A program made the translations under genes and the position numbers. This document shows positions 1 through 8,968 of a stretch of DNA of 19,276 bases, in pieces (position 1 is the stretch's first letter; each line of letters opens with the position of its first letter). Origin of the DNA: an uncultured Butyrivibrio sp. Its GTDB lineage: Bacteria; Bacillota; Clostridia; Lachnospirales; Lachnospiraceae. The stretch lies in the NCBI GenBank assembly GCA_910577605.1, contig CAJTON010000021.1, positions 1 to 19,276 on the forward strand, in the 5' to 3' direction. Under the pieces are notes generated by a model. The model saw nothing but the letters and a program-made list of their open reading frames with translations. It had not been told where the DNA came from and searched no databases.

Positions 1-1769
1 TTTTTACCCATCGATCTTCCGTTGATAAAAAGCTCGGCAAACGGCTGGTTTGTGTAAACCATTACGTCTATAAGCTGTCCGTCGTTAAAATCCCAGTAGG
101 GCATCAGATGGAGCACTGTTTTGTCCGTCCATGCAGCCTGATATAAGTAGTAGCTGTCCTTTTTAAAGCCCGCCGTATCTATCTGTCCGTAATAGGAGTT
201 TTTGGTGGAGTAGGGGCTTGGCTCGCCTATATAGTCGCTGCCGGTCCATATGAACTGCCCGGCGCAGAAGGACGTGTCCCTGTCCGCAATAATCGAGGTC
301 TGCGCGGTCCTTTCTGTCAGTCCGGCGCGGCAGTTCTCAAGCGAGGAACACTGTAAATCGTCGTGAGTTATGTAAGCGGCGGATTTCGGGAAGTGATAAA
401 TATTCCGGCTCTGCACTCTGGCGGCGGTCTCGCTGCCGTAAATGCACCATGCGGGATACTTGGCGTGATGAGCGTCATAGAGATACTCGGCGTAGTTGTA
501 GCCCACGGCTTCTATCTCATGGGCGCAGTTCTGCGCGCCCTCCCACTCGATATAATTGGAGCCGATCGTCGTAAAAGCGTTATGATTGTAATCGTGAAGC
601 CTGACCTCGCCGCATAGGAGCTTTGTCACCTCTAAGCCGCGCGCGGAGGCGTGCGTATCGTAAATTTCGTTTCCGACGCTCCACATTATGACGGAGGGAC
701 GGTTCCGGTCGCGCCTTACCCATGAAGCCACATCCTTTTTATACCAGTCGTCAAAAAAACGGGCGTAGTCATAGTCGGTCTTTTTAAGCTCCCACATATC
801 GAAAGCCTCGCTGTCAACAAGCATTCCCATCTCGTCGCACAGATCCATAAACTCGACCGAGGGCATATTGTGGGACGTTCTGACAGCGTTCGCGCCCATC
901 TCCCTCATGGCGGCGAGCTGCCGTCTTGTCGCCGCTTTATTCACCGCCGCGCCGAGCGCTCCGAGATCGTGGTGCAGACATACGCCTTTTAGCTTGATAT
1001 TTTTTCCATTCAGCCAAAAGCCGCTTTCCGGCTTGAATTCTATCGTTCTGAAGCCGACTCTGCAAACCGAGCTGTCTGTTTCTCTGCCTTTGTCGAAGAG
1101 CTTTGCTTCAAGAGTATAAAGATGGGCGGTTTCAGTATCCCAAAGCCGCGGGTTTTCTACGTAAACTGTAATTTCAGCGTCCGGCTTTCCTGACACGCCA
1201 AGAAGCTCGCCGTTTTCGTCCTTAACGGAATAGCTCACCGAAAGCCCGTCAGGGTTTCCTTCGGCTTCGCAAAAGAGCTTAACGCTCCAGCAAGCGCCGT
1301 CAGGTTTCGCGGAGAAATAAACACTATCTGATTTTATAAACGCGCCATCATGCTCAATAAGGTAAACGTTTCTGAAAATTCCGGCTCCCGAATACCAGCG
1401 GGAATTGGGTGCGCGGTGCGAAACCTTTACGACGATTTCGTTTTCTCCGGCAGCGATATGGTCCGTTATGTCAAACTCAAAAGAGGAATAGCCGTATTTC
1501 CATTCGCCCGACTTTACACCGTTAACATAAATCTCGGTGTCCATATAAACGCCGTCAAAACGGATAATGCGCGCGGTATCGGCGTTCGCCGCAAAGAAGG
1601 TTTTCCTGTACCATCCGGCGCCTGTCTCGTAAAGGTCGCCTGTCTGATGAATGAGCCAGTCGTGCGGAATGTCGACGCGCGCCCATCCGCCGTCCTTTAA
1701 CGCGTCCGCATATGAAAGATCAACGTCCGTTTTCTTGAAGCTCCAGCCGTCGTTAAACAATTTTTTCAT
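1..1769 (-). CDS. Glycoside hydrolase family 2, beta-galactosidase/beta-glucuronidase type (3' end outside window)
   Basis: The reading frame is open from ATG 1769 to the left edge (589 codons, no stop), so the C-terminus is missing. Domains in order: a GH2 sugar-binding jelly roll (about residues 1-150, with GAGWYRKTF and SRWYSGAGIFRNVYL), an immunoglobulin-like domain (about 155-260), and a TIM barrel (about 265-555, with KGVCLHHDLGALG and NAVRTSHNMP). The acid/base glutamate is E368 in WSVGNEIYD (codon 666-668) and the nucleophile is E447 in YGSETA (codon 429-431). WTGSDYIGEPSPY follows, and the window ends in a domain resembling the one after the barrel in Firmicutes beta-galactosidases (ELFINGRSMGK). 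No signal peptide is visible, so it is probably cytoplasmic. The start abuts the stop of the GH13 gene (TAA|ATG), with GGAGG 7 nt upstream. The family is secure. The substrate (beta-galactoside, beta-glucuronide or other) cannot be fixed from sequence. Confidence 0.93.
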   Translation of the reverse strand, partial: MKKLFNDGWSFKKTDVDLSYADALKDGGWARVDIPHDWLIHQTGDLYETGAGWYRKTFFAANADTARIIRFDGVYMDTEIYVNGVKSGEWKYGYSSFEFDITDHIAAGENEIVVKVSHRAPNSRWYSGAGIFRNVYLIEHDGAFIKSDSVYFSAKPDGACWSVKLFCEAEGNPDGLSVSYSVKDENGELLGVSGKPDAEITVYVENPRLWDTETAHLYTLEAKLFDKGRETDSSVCRVGFRTIEFKPESGFWLNGKNIKLKGVCLHHDLGALGAAVNKAATRRQLAAMREMGANAVRTSHNMPSVEFMDLCDEMGMLVDSEAFDMWELKKTDYDYARFFDDWYKKDVASWVRRDRNRPSVIMWSVGNEIYDTHASARGLEVTKLLCGEVRLHDYNHNAFTTIGSNYIEWEGAQNCAHEIEAVGYNYAEYLYDAHHAKYPAWCIYGSETAARVQSRNIYHFPKSAAYITHDDLQCSSLENCRAGLTERTAQTSIIADRDTSFCAGQFIWTGSDYIGEPSPYSTKNSYYGQIDTAGFKKDSYYLYQAAWTDKTVLHLMPYWDFNDGQLIDVMVYTNQPFAELFINGRSMGK

Positions 1770-3317
1770 TTATAAGCCTCCGTAAAAGCCCGCAAAGCAG
1801 GGCGGTACTGTGATAACACCGTTTGAGCTGTCCGCGTTGCCGCCTATCGAATAGATAGGAGTTGAAACGGGATAGGGACAGGTGAATTTCTGCTCCTTAT
1901 CCGAGGGATTTATGATGACAAGTATTTTTTCGTCTCCGCTGCTTCTTAAATAGGAGAGAGGGTATGAGTTTTCCTCTGCGTGAATAAATTCGATCTCGCC
2001 GCAGCTCTGGAGCGCCTTGTGAGACTGACGTATTCCGATAAGTCTGCGCACCTCGCTGTAAATCGAAGCGTCGTCAGCCGTCTGTTTTTCGACGGTAGGT
2101 CTGTCCTTGTCTTTGTCGATAGGAATATAGAGTTTTTCAGGCGCGGAGCTTCCGAAGCCCGCGTTTGTCGTGCCGTCCCACTGCATGGGAGAGCGCGAGC
2201 CTGTGCGTCCGTAGCCGCCCTCGACTGAGGTAAGGTTTTCAACGTATCTCATGCCTATCTCGTCTCCGTAGTATATGAAGGGAGCGCCGGGCATCGAGAG
2301 CAGGAAAGCGAAGGCTATTTTGATCTCGTCCGGATTCAGGCTGCGTGCGAGTCTGTCCATGTCGTGATTGCCGGAGGGAATGCAGATAAGCCCCTTGCGT
2401 TCGGTCTTCTGATAATTTTCGATATATTTACGGACAAAAGCGGAAGCGTCGCCCTTTCCTCTTGAGGAAAAATAAGGCTCCTCGCAGCGGAAAAGATCGT
2501 TGTAATGCGAGGGTCCGAAATGAAGCAGGAAATCCATATGGAAACCGCCCGTAAGCGATTTGTCCGGTTCTCCCCACTCGGACACCATAGCCGCGTTTGG
2601 AAATTCGCTGTCAAGAAATTCGCGTACCTCCTGCCACAGTTTTATTGTGCCTTTGCCGTCCTCGTCGTTTTTGACGAGCGAGCCTGCCATATCCACGCGG
2701 AAACCGTCGCAGCCCAAGCCGAGCCAGAAGCGCATTATGTCCTTCATCGCCTCCAGAGTGGCTCTCGGTCCTTCGTCGTCCATGGACTGCTGCCATTTTT
2801 TGTCGGGGTCGGGCTTGTAAAAGCCGTAGTTGAGCGCGGGCTGGTGCGAGAAAAAGTTTACGGCGCAGGAGCCGTCCCTGTCGGAAATTCCCCTTATGCA
2901 GTTCATACCGTCCGGATGTACCCATATGCCGTCGGTCCATACATATCTGTCGGTAAATTCGTTCCGCCCGGCTTTCATGGATTGTTTGAACCATTCGTGC
3001 GTTACCGCGGTATGTCCGGGGACAAGGTCAAGAATAACGTGCATTCCAAGCTCATGGGCTTCGTCGAAAAGTCTTACAAGGTCCTCGTTGGTCCCGTAGC
3101 GGGGAGCGACGGTGTAATAGTCCTCAACGTCATAGCCCGCGTCGCCGAACGGGGATTTAAAGCAGGGATTGAGCCATATGGCGTTGCAGCCCAGATCCTT
3201 TATATAGCCGAGTTTTTCGGTGATTCCGTTTATATCTCCGATTCCGTCCGCGTTAGTGTCCTTAAACGATTGGGGGTAAATTTCATAAAATACTGCGTTA
3301 TTAAGCCATTCGGGCAT
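1770..3317 (-). CDS. Alpha-glucosidase/alpha-amylase-type glycoside hydrolase, family GH13
   Basis: The product is 515 aa and hydrolyses or transfers alpha-glucosidic bonds. All GH13 signatures are present: a DTNADGIGD calcium-loop-like motif (20-28), region I ending in DLVPGH (97-102), region II GFRVDM with nucleophile D209, region III MVSEWGE with acid/base E247, and region IV GNHD with D319. RSPMQWD, typical of alpha-glucosidase-like members, follows before a C-terminal beta domain. Region I has Gly where most members have Asn before His. There is no signal peptide, so it is probably cytoplasmic and acts on imported malto-oligosaccharides. I chose ATG 3317 because AGGAGG lies 7 nt upstream. 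ATG 3323 is only 1 nt from that site, and longer starts run into argH. argH ends 2 nt upstream and GH2 starts directly after, so all three appear co-translated. The exact specificity is not determinable. Confidence 0.92.
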   Translation of the reverse strand: MPEWLNNAVFYEIYPQSFKDTNADGIGDINGITEKLGYIKDLGCNAIWLNPCFKSPFGDAGYDVEDYYTVAPRYGTNEDLVRLFDEAHELGMHVILDLVPGHTAVTHEWFKQSMKAGRNEFTDRYVWTDGIWVHPDGMNCIRGISDRDGSCAVNFFSHQPALNYGFYKPDPDKKWQQSMDDEGPRATLEAMKDIMRFWLGLGCDGFRVDMAGSLVKNDEDGKGTIKLWQEVREFLDSEFPNAAMVSEWGEPDKSLTGGFHMDFLLHFGPSHYNDLFRCEEPYFSSRGKGDASAFVRKYIENYQKTERKGLICIPSGNHDMDRLARSLNPDEIKIAFAFLLSMPGAPFIYYGDEIGMRYVENLTSVEGGYGRTGSRSPMQWDGTTNAGFGSSAPEKLYIPIDKDKDRPTVEKQTADDASIYSEVRRLIGIRQSHKALQSCGEIEFIHAEENSYPLSYLRSSGDEKILVIINPSDKEQKFTCPYPVSTPIYSIGGNADSSNGVITVPPCFAGFYGGL

Positions 3318-3319
3318 GA

Positions 3320-4699
3320 TCATTCCTCCTCTTCTAAATACGATTCGCATTCTTTTATAACGGCATACATTGCTTTTGAGCCGGGAGCGCCCTTCGTAAG
3401 ACGCTTTTCCACACAGGTCTCAAGGCTTATCGCCTCGTATATGTCTTCTTTGAATACGGGACAGATCTTCTTGTACTCTTCAAGCGGAAGCTCATCGAGC
3501 GAGATGTTTTTTTCAAGGCAGAGAAGCACAAGCTGTCCGATTATGCCGTGAGCGTCACGAAACGCCACGCCTTTGTTTACTAAATAATCCGCGGCGTCGG
3601 TGGCGTTTGTAAAGCCTGCTCTGGCGCTTTTTGCCATAATATCCTTGTTGAAGGTCATAGTGTCCGCCATTCCGGTAAAAAGAGCGATGCAGCCGTTCGT
3701 GGTATCTATCGCGTCAAACGTAAGCTCCTTGTCCTCCTGCATATCCTTGTTGTACGCCAAAGGAAGCCCCTTCATTGTGGTGAGGATAGCGGTGAGAGCG
3801 CCGTAAACGCGTCCGGTCTTGCCGCGCACAAGCTCGGCGATGTCGGGATTCTTTTTCTGCGGCATTATTGAGCTTCCGGTGCTGTACGAATCGTCAAGCT
3901 CCACAAAACGGTACTCGTTGGAGTTCCATATAATGATCTCCTCGCAGAAGCGGCTTAAATGCATCATTATTGTGGAAAGCGCGCATAGATATTCGATTAT
4001 GTAATCTCTGTCCGAAACGGAGTCCATGCTGTTGCGCGTCGCCTCGTCAAAGCCAAGAAAATCAGCCGTAAATTCTCTGTCAAGCGGATAAGTTGTTCCC
4101 GCGAGCGCTCCCGCGCCTAAGGGACAGGTATTCATTCTGCGGTAAATGTCCGAGAGCCTGCCGCGGTCGCGGCGGAACATTTCAAAGTACGCCCCGAAAT
4201 GATGAGCGAGCGTTACGGGCTGCGCCTTCTGCAAATGCGTGAAGCCCGGCATATATGTGCAGACGTTTTCTTTCATGATGCGGAGTATGACCTTTAAAAG
4301 CTCCGACAAAAGCCCGTCGGTTTCCTTGACCGCGTCGCGCACATAAAGTTTCATGTCGAGGGCAACCTGATCGTTGCGGCTCCTTCCCGTGTGAAGCTTC
4401 TTTCCGGTGTCGCCTATCCTTTCGATAAGGGTCGCCTCGACAAAAGAGTGTATATCCTCATACTGCGGGTCTATCTCAAGATTTCCGTTATCTATGTCCG
4501 ATTTAATACTCTCAAGACCGTTCAATATGGCAAATCTTTCTTCATTTGTGACGATTCCCTGCTTGGCGAGCATATTCACATGAGCGATGCTGCCGTCGAT
4601 GTCCTGCCTGTAAAATCTTTTGTCAAAGGACAGCGAAGCGTTGAAATCGTGGGCAAGCTGGTTTGTCTCTTTGGTAAAACGTCCGCCCCAAAGCTTCAT
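3320..4699 (-). CDS. argH: Argininosuccinate lyase
   Basis: The product is 459 aa, the usual length. It catalyses the last step of arginine synthesis, cleaving argininosuccinate to arginine and fumarate in a cytoplasmic homotetramer. Visible motifs are the N-terminal KLWGGRF, LHTGRSRNDQV (102-112), THLQKAQP with the conserved His155, and the fumarase/aspartase-superfamily signature GSSIMPQKKNPD (275-286), whose flexible loop carries the catalytic serine. The ATG shares one base with the stop of the upstream YfhO gene (TAATG), with GGAGG inside that gene's last codons, so translation looks coupled. It is the only arginine gene in this operon. argG and argC-J-B-D lie 8 kb or more away under other promoters, so argH would be expressed with the glycosylation and glycosidase genes unless an internal promoter exists. 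I saw no ArgR-like box near it. Confidence 0.97.
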   Translation of the reverse strand: MKLWGGRFTKETNQLAHDFNASLSFDKRFYRQDIDGSIAHVNMLAKQGIVTNEERFAILNGLESIKSDIDNGNLEIDPQYEDIHSFVEATLIERIGDTGKKLHTGRSRNDQVALDMKLYVRDAVKETDGLLSELLKVILRIMKENVCTYMPGFTHLQKAQPVTLAHHFGAYFEMFRRDRGRLSDIYRRMNTCPLGAGALAGTTYPLDREFTADFLGFDEATRNSMDSVSDRDYIIEYLCALSTIMMHLSRFCEEIIIWNSNEYRFVELDDSYSTGSSIMPQKKNPDIAELVRGKTGRVYGALTAILTTMKGLPLAYNKDMQEDKELTFDAIDTTNGCIALFTGMADTMTFNKDIMAKSARAGFTNATDAADYLVNKGVAFRDAHGIIGQLVLLCLEKNISLDELPLEEYKKICPVFKEDIYEAISLETCVEKRLTKGAPGSKAMYAVIKECESYLEEEE

Positions 4700-7443
4700 T
4701 ATTTCTCCTCCTTAACGTCGTCTTCTTTATTTTCCTGAGGCGGCAGGGAAACCGCCTCCTGTTTTTGTGTGTCCGTATCTTTTGGCGCCTCCGTTTCAGC
4801 CGTGTCCGTCACGCGGTCCGGTGTTTTGCCTGCCGGCTTTGCGTTAAGCGCCGGGGAAGTCTCACGGGGCGCGTCTTTAAGCTGCGTAAGCTCGCGTTTT
4901 GTTTTCAGACGGAAAACAATGCATCCGGCGAGTATCAGCAGACATATGCCCGATATCACTGCGCCGGTCTTGAATCCGCGCGGAACATATCTGAACTCGA
5001 CTGTATGCGTTCCGGCGGGTATGTTTATCGCTATGAACGCGCCGTTTCCCGTGGAAGTAAATTCCGTTTTAACGTTATCCACATATACCGTATAGCTTTC
5101 GTCGTACGGTATTGAAGTGTAGAGCAGACCGTCCTGAGCCGCCGTCACATGACCGAGAATGTCGGTGCTGCTGTATCTTGTTATGGTGAAGACTTCCTCG
5201 GAAAGCGCGTCGTAAAGCTGTGTGAGCTTATCGGTATTAAGTACATAAGCGTACATCTGGAGATTGCGCGTTCCGTCTCCTCCGGATTCCGCGACATGGA
5301 TCCTCATATCCTTATTGACGTATCCGAGGTCGATCATTCTGCCGTGATTTATGCCTGTGAAGGTCTCTGAACTGCCGTCGATGGTCACGGATATGGTTTC
5401 TATCGACTTGTTCATAATGTACATATAAAGATAGCAGTCTTTTTCGGGCACGATTGTAGCGGTGGTAGCGTTGTCCTCAAACGTGATCCTCGTGAAAAGA
5501 TCCTCAATTCCTGCAGCGGCGTTGGCCCAGTCATTCTGTACTATGAAGGGATTCGCGTCGTTTATCCTGTCAAATTCCTCGTTGAAATCCGAGGGCAGCA
5601 TAAAGCCGAGCGGGAGAGCGTAATTGTTTTTGTACAGATATTCGCCGTCAACGCTGTTTACGAAGGAATAAATTCCGTCCGATTTGATTTCCTTATTGCT
5701 GAGGAGATATTTTACGTTGAAGATCGAGTATACAAGCGGCGTAGAGCCGTTTAACGCGTAGGCGTTCGTGGAGTGCTCAAGTCCCATTTTATCGTAAAAC
5801 GAGGTCAGCGACGCGTATGCCGTCGATGAAAATACGGAGCCGCCCTTGAAATGGTGCCATGTGTCGTCGTTTTTGGTGCGGTAACCCCGGAATTTGGTGG
5901 TTCGGTAAAAAGCGTCCTCGCCTTCAATATCCTCGGCGTTTTTAAGTAAGGTCCCGACCTTGTCAAAATCCGAGAGATAGTATGTGCGCCCGGTCGTGGA
6001 GTAGCCCGTGTGGTCCATGTTTATGGTGCATTCCACTATCGCGACGGCAAAAAGCCCGATCATAACGTAATTGACGTTGATTTTCTTGTTGCGCATGATG
6101 AAAGCGATAAGCGCGTATATTCCTATAAAGATCGCGGTAACATAAAGCACTCTGAAATCTATGTCGTCGTCGGTAAGCGTGTTTCCGAGATAGATAAGAA
6201 ACAGCAGCACTCCCCACATACTTCCGGCGATGTGCGAGCTTTTGTATTCCTTGATATGAAGAAAAGCGTCGTAGCATATTCCCAGAAGCAGGAAGATGTA
6301 GATAAATGACTGGCGGCAGGGCAGCGAATTCGGGTAATGGAAGCCGTGCCAGATGAAGTTAGGTATATTCATATTGAACGCCGTGAAGAAGATAAAGAGT
6401 GCTAATACCTTGGAAACCTTCTCGCGGCGCGATATTTTTTTGTTCATTATATAAAGCGGGAAAAGCAGCAGAACGGCTACTCCGCAGTATACGTTGGGAA
6501 GATGGTCGAGTCCGAGACTTACGTCTATATTTATAAGGTGTCTTTTTATTATGGTGATAAAAGAAAAATACCTGTTCATCACCTTGGGGAAATTTATATT
6601 GCTTGAGGCCGTGTATTCAAGCGCGTAGACCTCCGGAAGCAGAAGGATGGCGGCAAGTCCTCCGGCTAACAGCGAGTACATTATGAAGCGCAGCACCGCC
6701 TTTAAATAGTCGGACTTATCGCGGGGGACAGGTCTTGACACTATGATGACAACGAAATATATGACCATGGAAATGCAGACCATTATCGCGATGTAGTAAT
6801 TTGAAAGTATTGTAAGACCAAGCGTTACCGTGTACAGAAGTCCCTTGCCCTCGTTCACGAGCTTTTCAAGACCGAGTACGACGAGAGGAAGCAGAAGAAC
6901 GCAGTCAAGCCACATGAGGTTCCAGCTGTACGCCGCTATAAATGCGGACAGTCCGTAGAAAAGCCCGAAAACAGCCGCCGAGATATGACGCTTCCCGTTG
7001 TGCTTGCAAAGATAGTAGGTACAGGAGAGGCTTGCCCCGGCAAGCTTCAAAAGAATGATGACGTTCATCATTTCAATCATGTATTTCTGGGGAAAAAGTC
7101 CGATAAACCAGTTGGTGGGACTTGAAAGATAGTATCCGAATACGGCGAGGAAATTCGTTCCCATTCCTATGTTCCAGCTGTAAAAAAGGCTTTCGCCGTT
7201 GCGAATCTTATTCCACAGCTCCGAGAAAAACGGGCAGTATTGGTGGTACATATCGGAGCGCAGATAACATTTGTCTCCGAAAGGATAGATCCCTCTTATC
7301 GCAAAAATCGCCGTCATTATGACGAGCGGTACTATAAATGCCATTACATATACGGCCTTGCCGTGCGTGAGGTCATGGATCGCGTTAGCGCGGGCGGCTT
7401 TCTTACCCGTGGATTCGATTTTAACCGGTGTATTGTTGCTCAT
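4699..7443 (-). CDS. YfhO-family polytopic membrane protein (GT-C-like glycosyltransferase)
   Basis: The product is 914 aa. A short basic cytoplasmic N-terminus leads into a first membrane span (about 31-50) and an extracytoplasmic loop carrying LRSDMYHQY (61-69), matching the conserved Asp motif of YfhO proteins. About a dozen hydrophobic spans follow up to about residue 480, then a large soluble domain (about 485-840), one last span near 845-865, and a charged low-complexity tail of about 50 residues. In Bacillus and Listeria, YfhO-type proteins are thought to transfer a sugar from undecaprenyl phosphate to lipoteichoic acid outside the cell. The two genes just upstream supply the expected partners (GT2 synthase and GtrA flippase), which supports that role here. 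The acceptor in this organism is unknown. The start is ATG 7443, with AAGGAGG 7 nt upstream inside the end of the GtrA gene (23-nt overlap). Confidence 0.87.
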   Translation of the reverse strand: MSNNTPVKIESTGKKAARANAIHDLTHGKAVYVMAFIVPLVIMTAIFAIRGIYPFGDKCYLRSDMYHQYCPFFSELWNKIRNGESLFYSWNIGMGTNFLAVFGYYLSSPTNWFIGLFPQKYMIEMMNVIILLKLAGASLSCTYYLCKHNGKRHISAAVFGLFYGLSAFIAAYSWNLMWLDCVLLLPLVVLGLEKLVNEGKGLLYTVTLGLTILSNYYIAIMVCISMVIYFVVIIVSRPVPRDKSDYLKAVLRFIMYSLLAGGLAAILLLPEVYALEYTASSNINFPKVMNRYFSFITIIKRHLINIDVSLGLDHLPNVYCGVAVLLLFPLYIMNKKISRREKVSKVLALFIFFTAFNMNIPNFIWHGFHYPNSLPCRQSFIYIFLLLGICYDAFLHIKEYKSSHIAGSMWGVLLFLIYLGNTLTDDDIDFRVLYVTAIFIGIYALIAFIMRNKKINVNYVMIGLFAVAIVECTINMDHTGYSTTGRTYYLSDFDKVGTLLKNAEDIEGEDAFYRTTKFRGYRTKNDDTWHHFKGGSVFSSTAYASLTSFYDKMGLEHSTNAYALNGSTPLVYSIFNVKYLLSNKEIKSDGIYSFVNSVDGEYLYKNNYALPLGFMLPSDFNEEFDRINDANPFIVQNDWANAAAGIEDLFTRITFEDNATTATIVPEKDCYLYMYIMNKSIETISVTIDGSSETFTGINHGRMIDLGYVNKDMRIHVAESGGDGTRNLQMYAYVLNTDKLTQLYDALSEEVFTITRYSSTDILGHVTAAQDGLLYTSIPYDESYTVYVDNVKTEFTSTGNGAFIAINIPAGTHTVEFRYVPRGFKTGAVISGICLLILAGCIVFRLKTKRELTQLKDAPRETSPALNAKPAGKTPDRVTDTAETEAPKDTDTQKQEAVSLPPQENKEDDVKEEK

Positions 7444-7885
7444 CAGTTTCCTCCTTCTTTTTGCGGAAAATAATAAATTTGCTTATAATGTAATTGAGAA
7501 TGAGGACTACGACGTTTGCCGTAATCTTGGTTATCCAGTAGTTTATGCCCATCACGGAGTAGCCGAGGCGCATTATAACGGTTTCGACGACGAGCGTGGA
7601 GAGCCTTCCGCCGTAAAACAAAGCGGCTTCCTTTACTATGGCTTTGAAACCGTTTGCGCGGGATTTAAAGACCCATATACGGTTCGTGACATACGCGAAG
7701 GTGACGGCGCATATCCATGATATTACGGTGCTGACGTCCGAAACTACGCTGTCGCCGCAGCCCGCGCGTTCGAGCAGGAATTTCGCCGCCCCCGCCGTCG
7801 CGAAGCTCACCGCCGTCGTGAGCACTCCGAAAATAAGATATGTGACGGTTTCTCTATTTATCAGCTTGCGAAGAAGTTTTTTCAC
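7421..7885 (-). CDS. GtrA/GtcA-family membrane protein, putative polyprenyl-phosphate-sugar flippase
   Basis: The product is 154 aa from the preferred GTG at 7885. Four hydrophobic spans (about 14-37, 47-69, 85-107, 116-138) and the motifs AYVTNRIWVF (64-73) and NYIISKFIIF (131-140) match the GtrA family. Its members are thought to flip undecaprenyl-phosphate-linked sugars across the membrane for extracytoplasmic glycosylation. The GTG start gives the usual short basic N-terminus (KKLLRKLINRE), with AGGTGG/GGAGG just upstream. A TTG at 7936 would add 17 basic residues and cannot be excluded. It overlaps the upstream GT2 gene by 32 nt (GTG start) and the downstream YfhO gene by 23 nt. Family and order in the cassette are clear. 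The sugar carried is not. Confidence 0.87.
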   Translation of the reverse strand: MKKLLRKLINRETVTYLIFGVLTTAVSFATAGAAKFLLERAGCGDSVVSDVSTVISWICAVTFAYVTNRIWVFKSRANGFKAIVKEAALFYGGRLSTLVVETVIMRLGYSVMGINYWITKITANVVVLILNYIISKFIIFRKKKEETDEQQYTG

Positions 7886-8858
7886 AGTCCTCCACCTCTT
7901 CCTTCCGGACTTCCTGTCCGGATTTGTCTTTGGCAAGATTGCTTTCCTTAGCGATATATATCGGTCTGTGCTTTATTTCGGTGAATACGCGGGCGATATA
8001 TTCGCCCACTATTCCTATTGAAATTTCGATTATTCCTCCCAGAATAAGCAGTATGATTATAGTCGAGGCGTAGCCCGGCGCGTCTTTTCCTACGACCAAA
8101 GTCCTTATCAGGATAAAAATGGCGTATATTATGGCGGAAGCGGAGATTATAAAGCCCATGACGGCTACGAGCTTGAGCGGAGCCACGGAAAACGACAGTA
8201 TACCGTCAAGAGCGTATCTCATAAGCTTTTTGAAATTGAACTTGGTCGTTCCTATCTGTCTCTCGACATTCTCGTAAGGTATCCATTCGGTGTCAAATCC
8301 TACCCACGAGAAAATTCCTTTGGAAAACCGCTGTCTTTCCGAAATCGACACGATCGAATCGACCATCTGTCTTGACATCATTCTGAAATCAACCGCATTG
8401 TAGGGTATTTTCACATCGGTCAGGCGGTTGTTGAATTTATAAAAGGCGCGCGAAAAGAAGCTGCGGATCTTTTTCTCGCCCTTGCGGTTGGTCCTGTAAG
8501 CAGCACAGCAGTCATGCCCGTTTTCTATGCTTTCTATCATTTTCGGAATAAGAGCGGGCGGGTGCTGTAAATCGGCATCCATAACTATGACATAATCGCC
8601 GTCTGAGCCTTCAAGTCCGGCGTATATTCCCGCCTCCTTGCCGAAATTTCGGGAAAAGGATATATATTTTACGTTGTCGTAGGTCTGTGCCATGCCCTTG
8701 AGCACTATCAGAGTGTCGTCAGAGCTTCCGTCGTTGACAAAAATATATCTGAAAGCGTACCCCTCAATGCCGTTCACGATCTTGTCCGTTTCACGGTAGA
8801 AGGCTGTCAGCCCCTCCTGCTCGTTGTAGCACGGGACCACAATATCAACATATTTCAT
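7854..8858 (-). CDS. GT2 membrane glycosyltransferase, CsbB/GtrB/DPM-like (polyprenyl-phosphate sugar synthase)
   Basis: The product is 334 aa. The N-terminal GT-A domain shows VDIVVPCYNEQ (4-14), FVNDGSSDDT (40-49), FSRNFGKEAG (68-77), the metal-binding DAD in VMDADLQHPP (D94, D96), and the acceptor/catalytic region ERQRFSKGIFSW (174-185). Two C-terminal membrane helices (about 228-252 and 264-288) anchor it, followed by a charged cytoplasmic tail. This is the architecture of enzymes that load a nucleotide sugar onto undecaprenyl phosphate on the inner membrane face. ATG 8858 is chosen because GGAGG sits 7 nt upstream and the protein then begins MKYVDIVVP as expected. A longer in-frame ATG at 8903 lies upstream of the predicted transcription start. 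It is the first gene of the operon, driven by the 8883-8911 promoter. Confidence 0.92.
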   Translation of the reverse strand: MKYVDIVVPCYNEQEGLTAFYRETDKIVNGIEGYAFRYIFVNDGSSDDTLIVLKGMAQTYDNVKYISFSRNFGKEAGIYAGLEGSDGDYVIVMDADLQHPPALIPKMIESIENGHDCCAAYRTNRKGEKKIRSFFSRAFYKFNNRLTDVKIPYNAVDFRMMSRQMVDSIVSISERQRFSKGIFSWVGFDTEWIPYENVERQIGTTKFNFKKLMRYALDGILSFSVAPLKLVAVMGFIISASAIIYAIFILIRTLVVGKDAPGYASTIIILLILGGIIEISIGIVGEYIARVFTEIKHRPIYIAKESNLAKDKSGQEVRKEEVEDCEKTSSQADK

Positions 8859-8882
8859 ACCGTAACCTCCATTAACTGTTAA

Positions 8883-8911
8883 ATTATATATTAATTCCCT
8901 CATATAGTCAA
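8883..8911 (-). promoter_or_regulatory. Sigma-A promoter of the GT2-GtrA-YfhO-argH-GH13-GH2 operon
   Basis: On the minus strand, TTGACT (8911-8906) and TATAAT (8888-8883) are separated by exactly 17 bp. The expected transcription start is near 8876, giving a leader of under 20 nt before ATG 8858. No operator-like palindrome is evident, so expression is probably strong and constitutive. This is prediction from consensus only. Confidence 0.75.
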
Positions 8912-8968
8912 GTTTGGCAGTTTTTTCCGGCGTTCATTCCGGCATACGGAAAATAAGTTATAAGGAGA

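Noticed and set aside
2505..3551. A 348-codon plus-strand open frame across GH13 and argH
   Set aside because: It is antisense to two genes with full catalytic motifs and resembles no family. It arises from codon bias on the opposite strand.
7886..7936. Upstream TTG start extending the GtrA protein by 17 residues
   Set aside because: The extension is basic and unlike GtrA N-termini. The GTG at 7885 gives the usual family start, though TTG is not fully excluded.
8861..8903. Longer start (ATG 8903) for the GT2 gene
   Set aside because: It would lie upstream of the predicted transcription start and lacks a ribosome site. ATG 8858 has GGAGG at 7 nt and the expected N-terminus.
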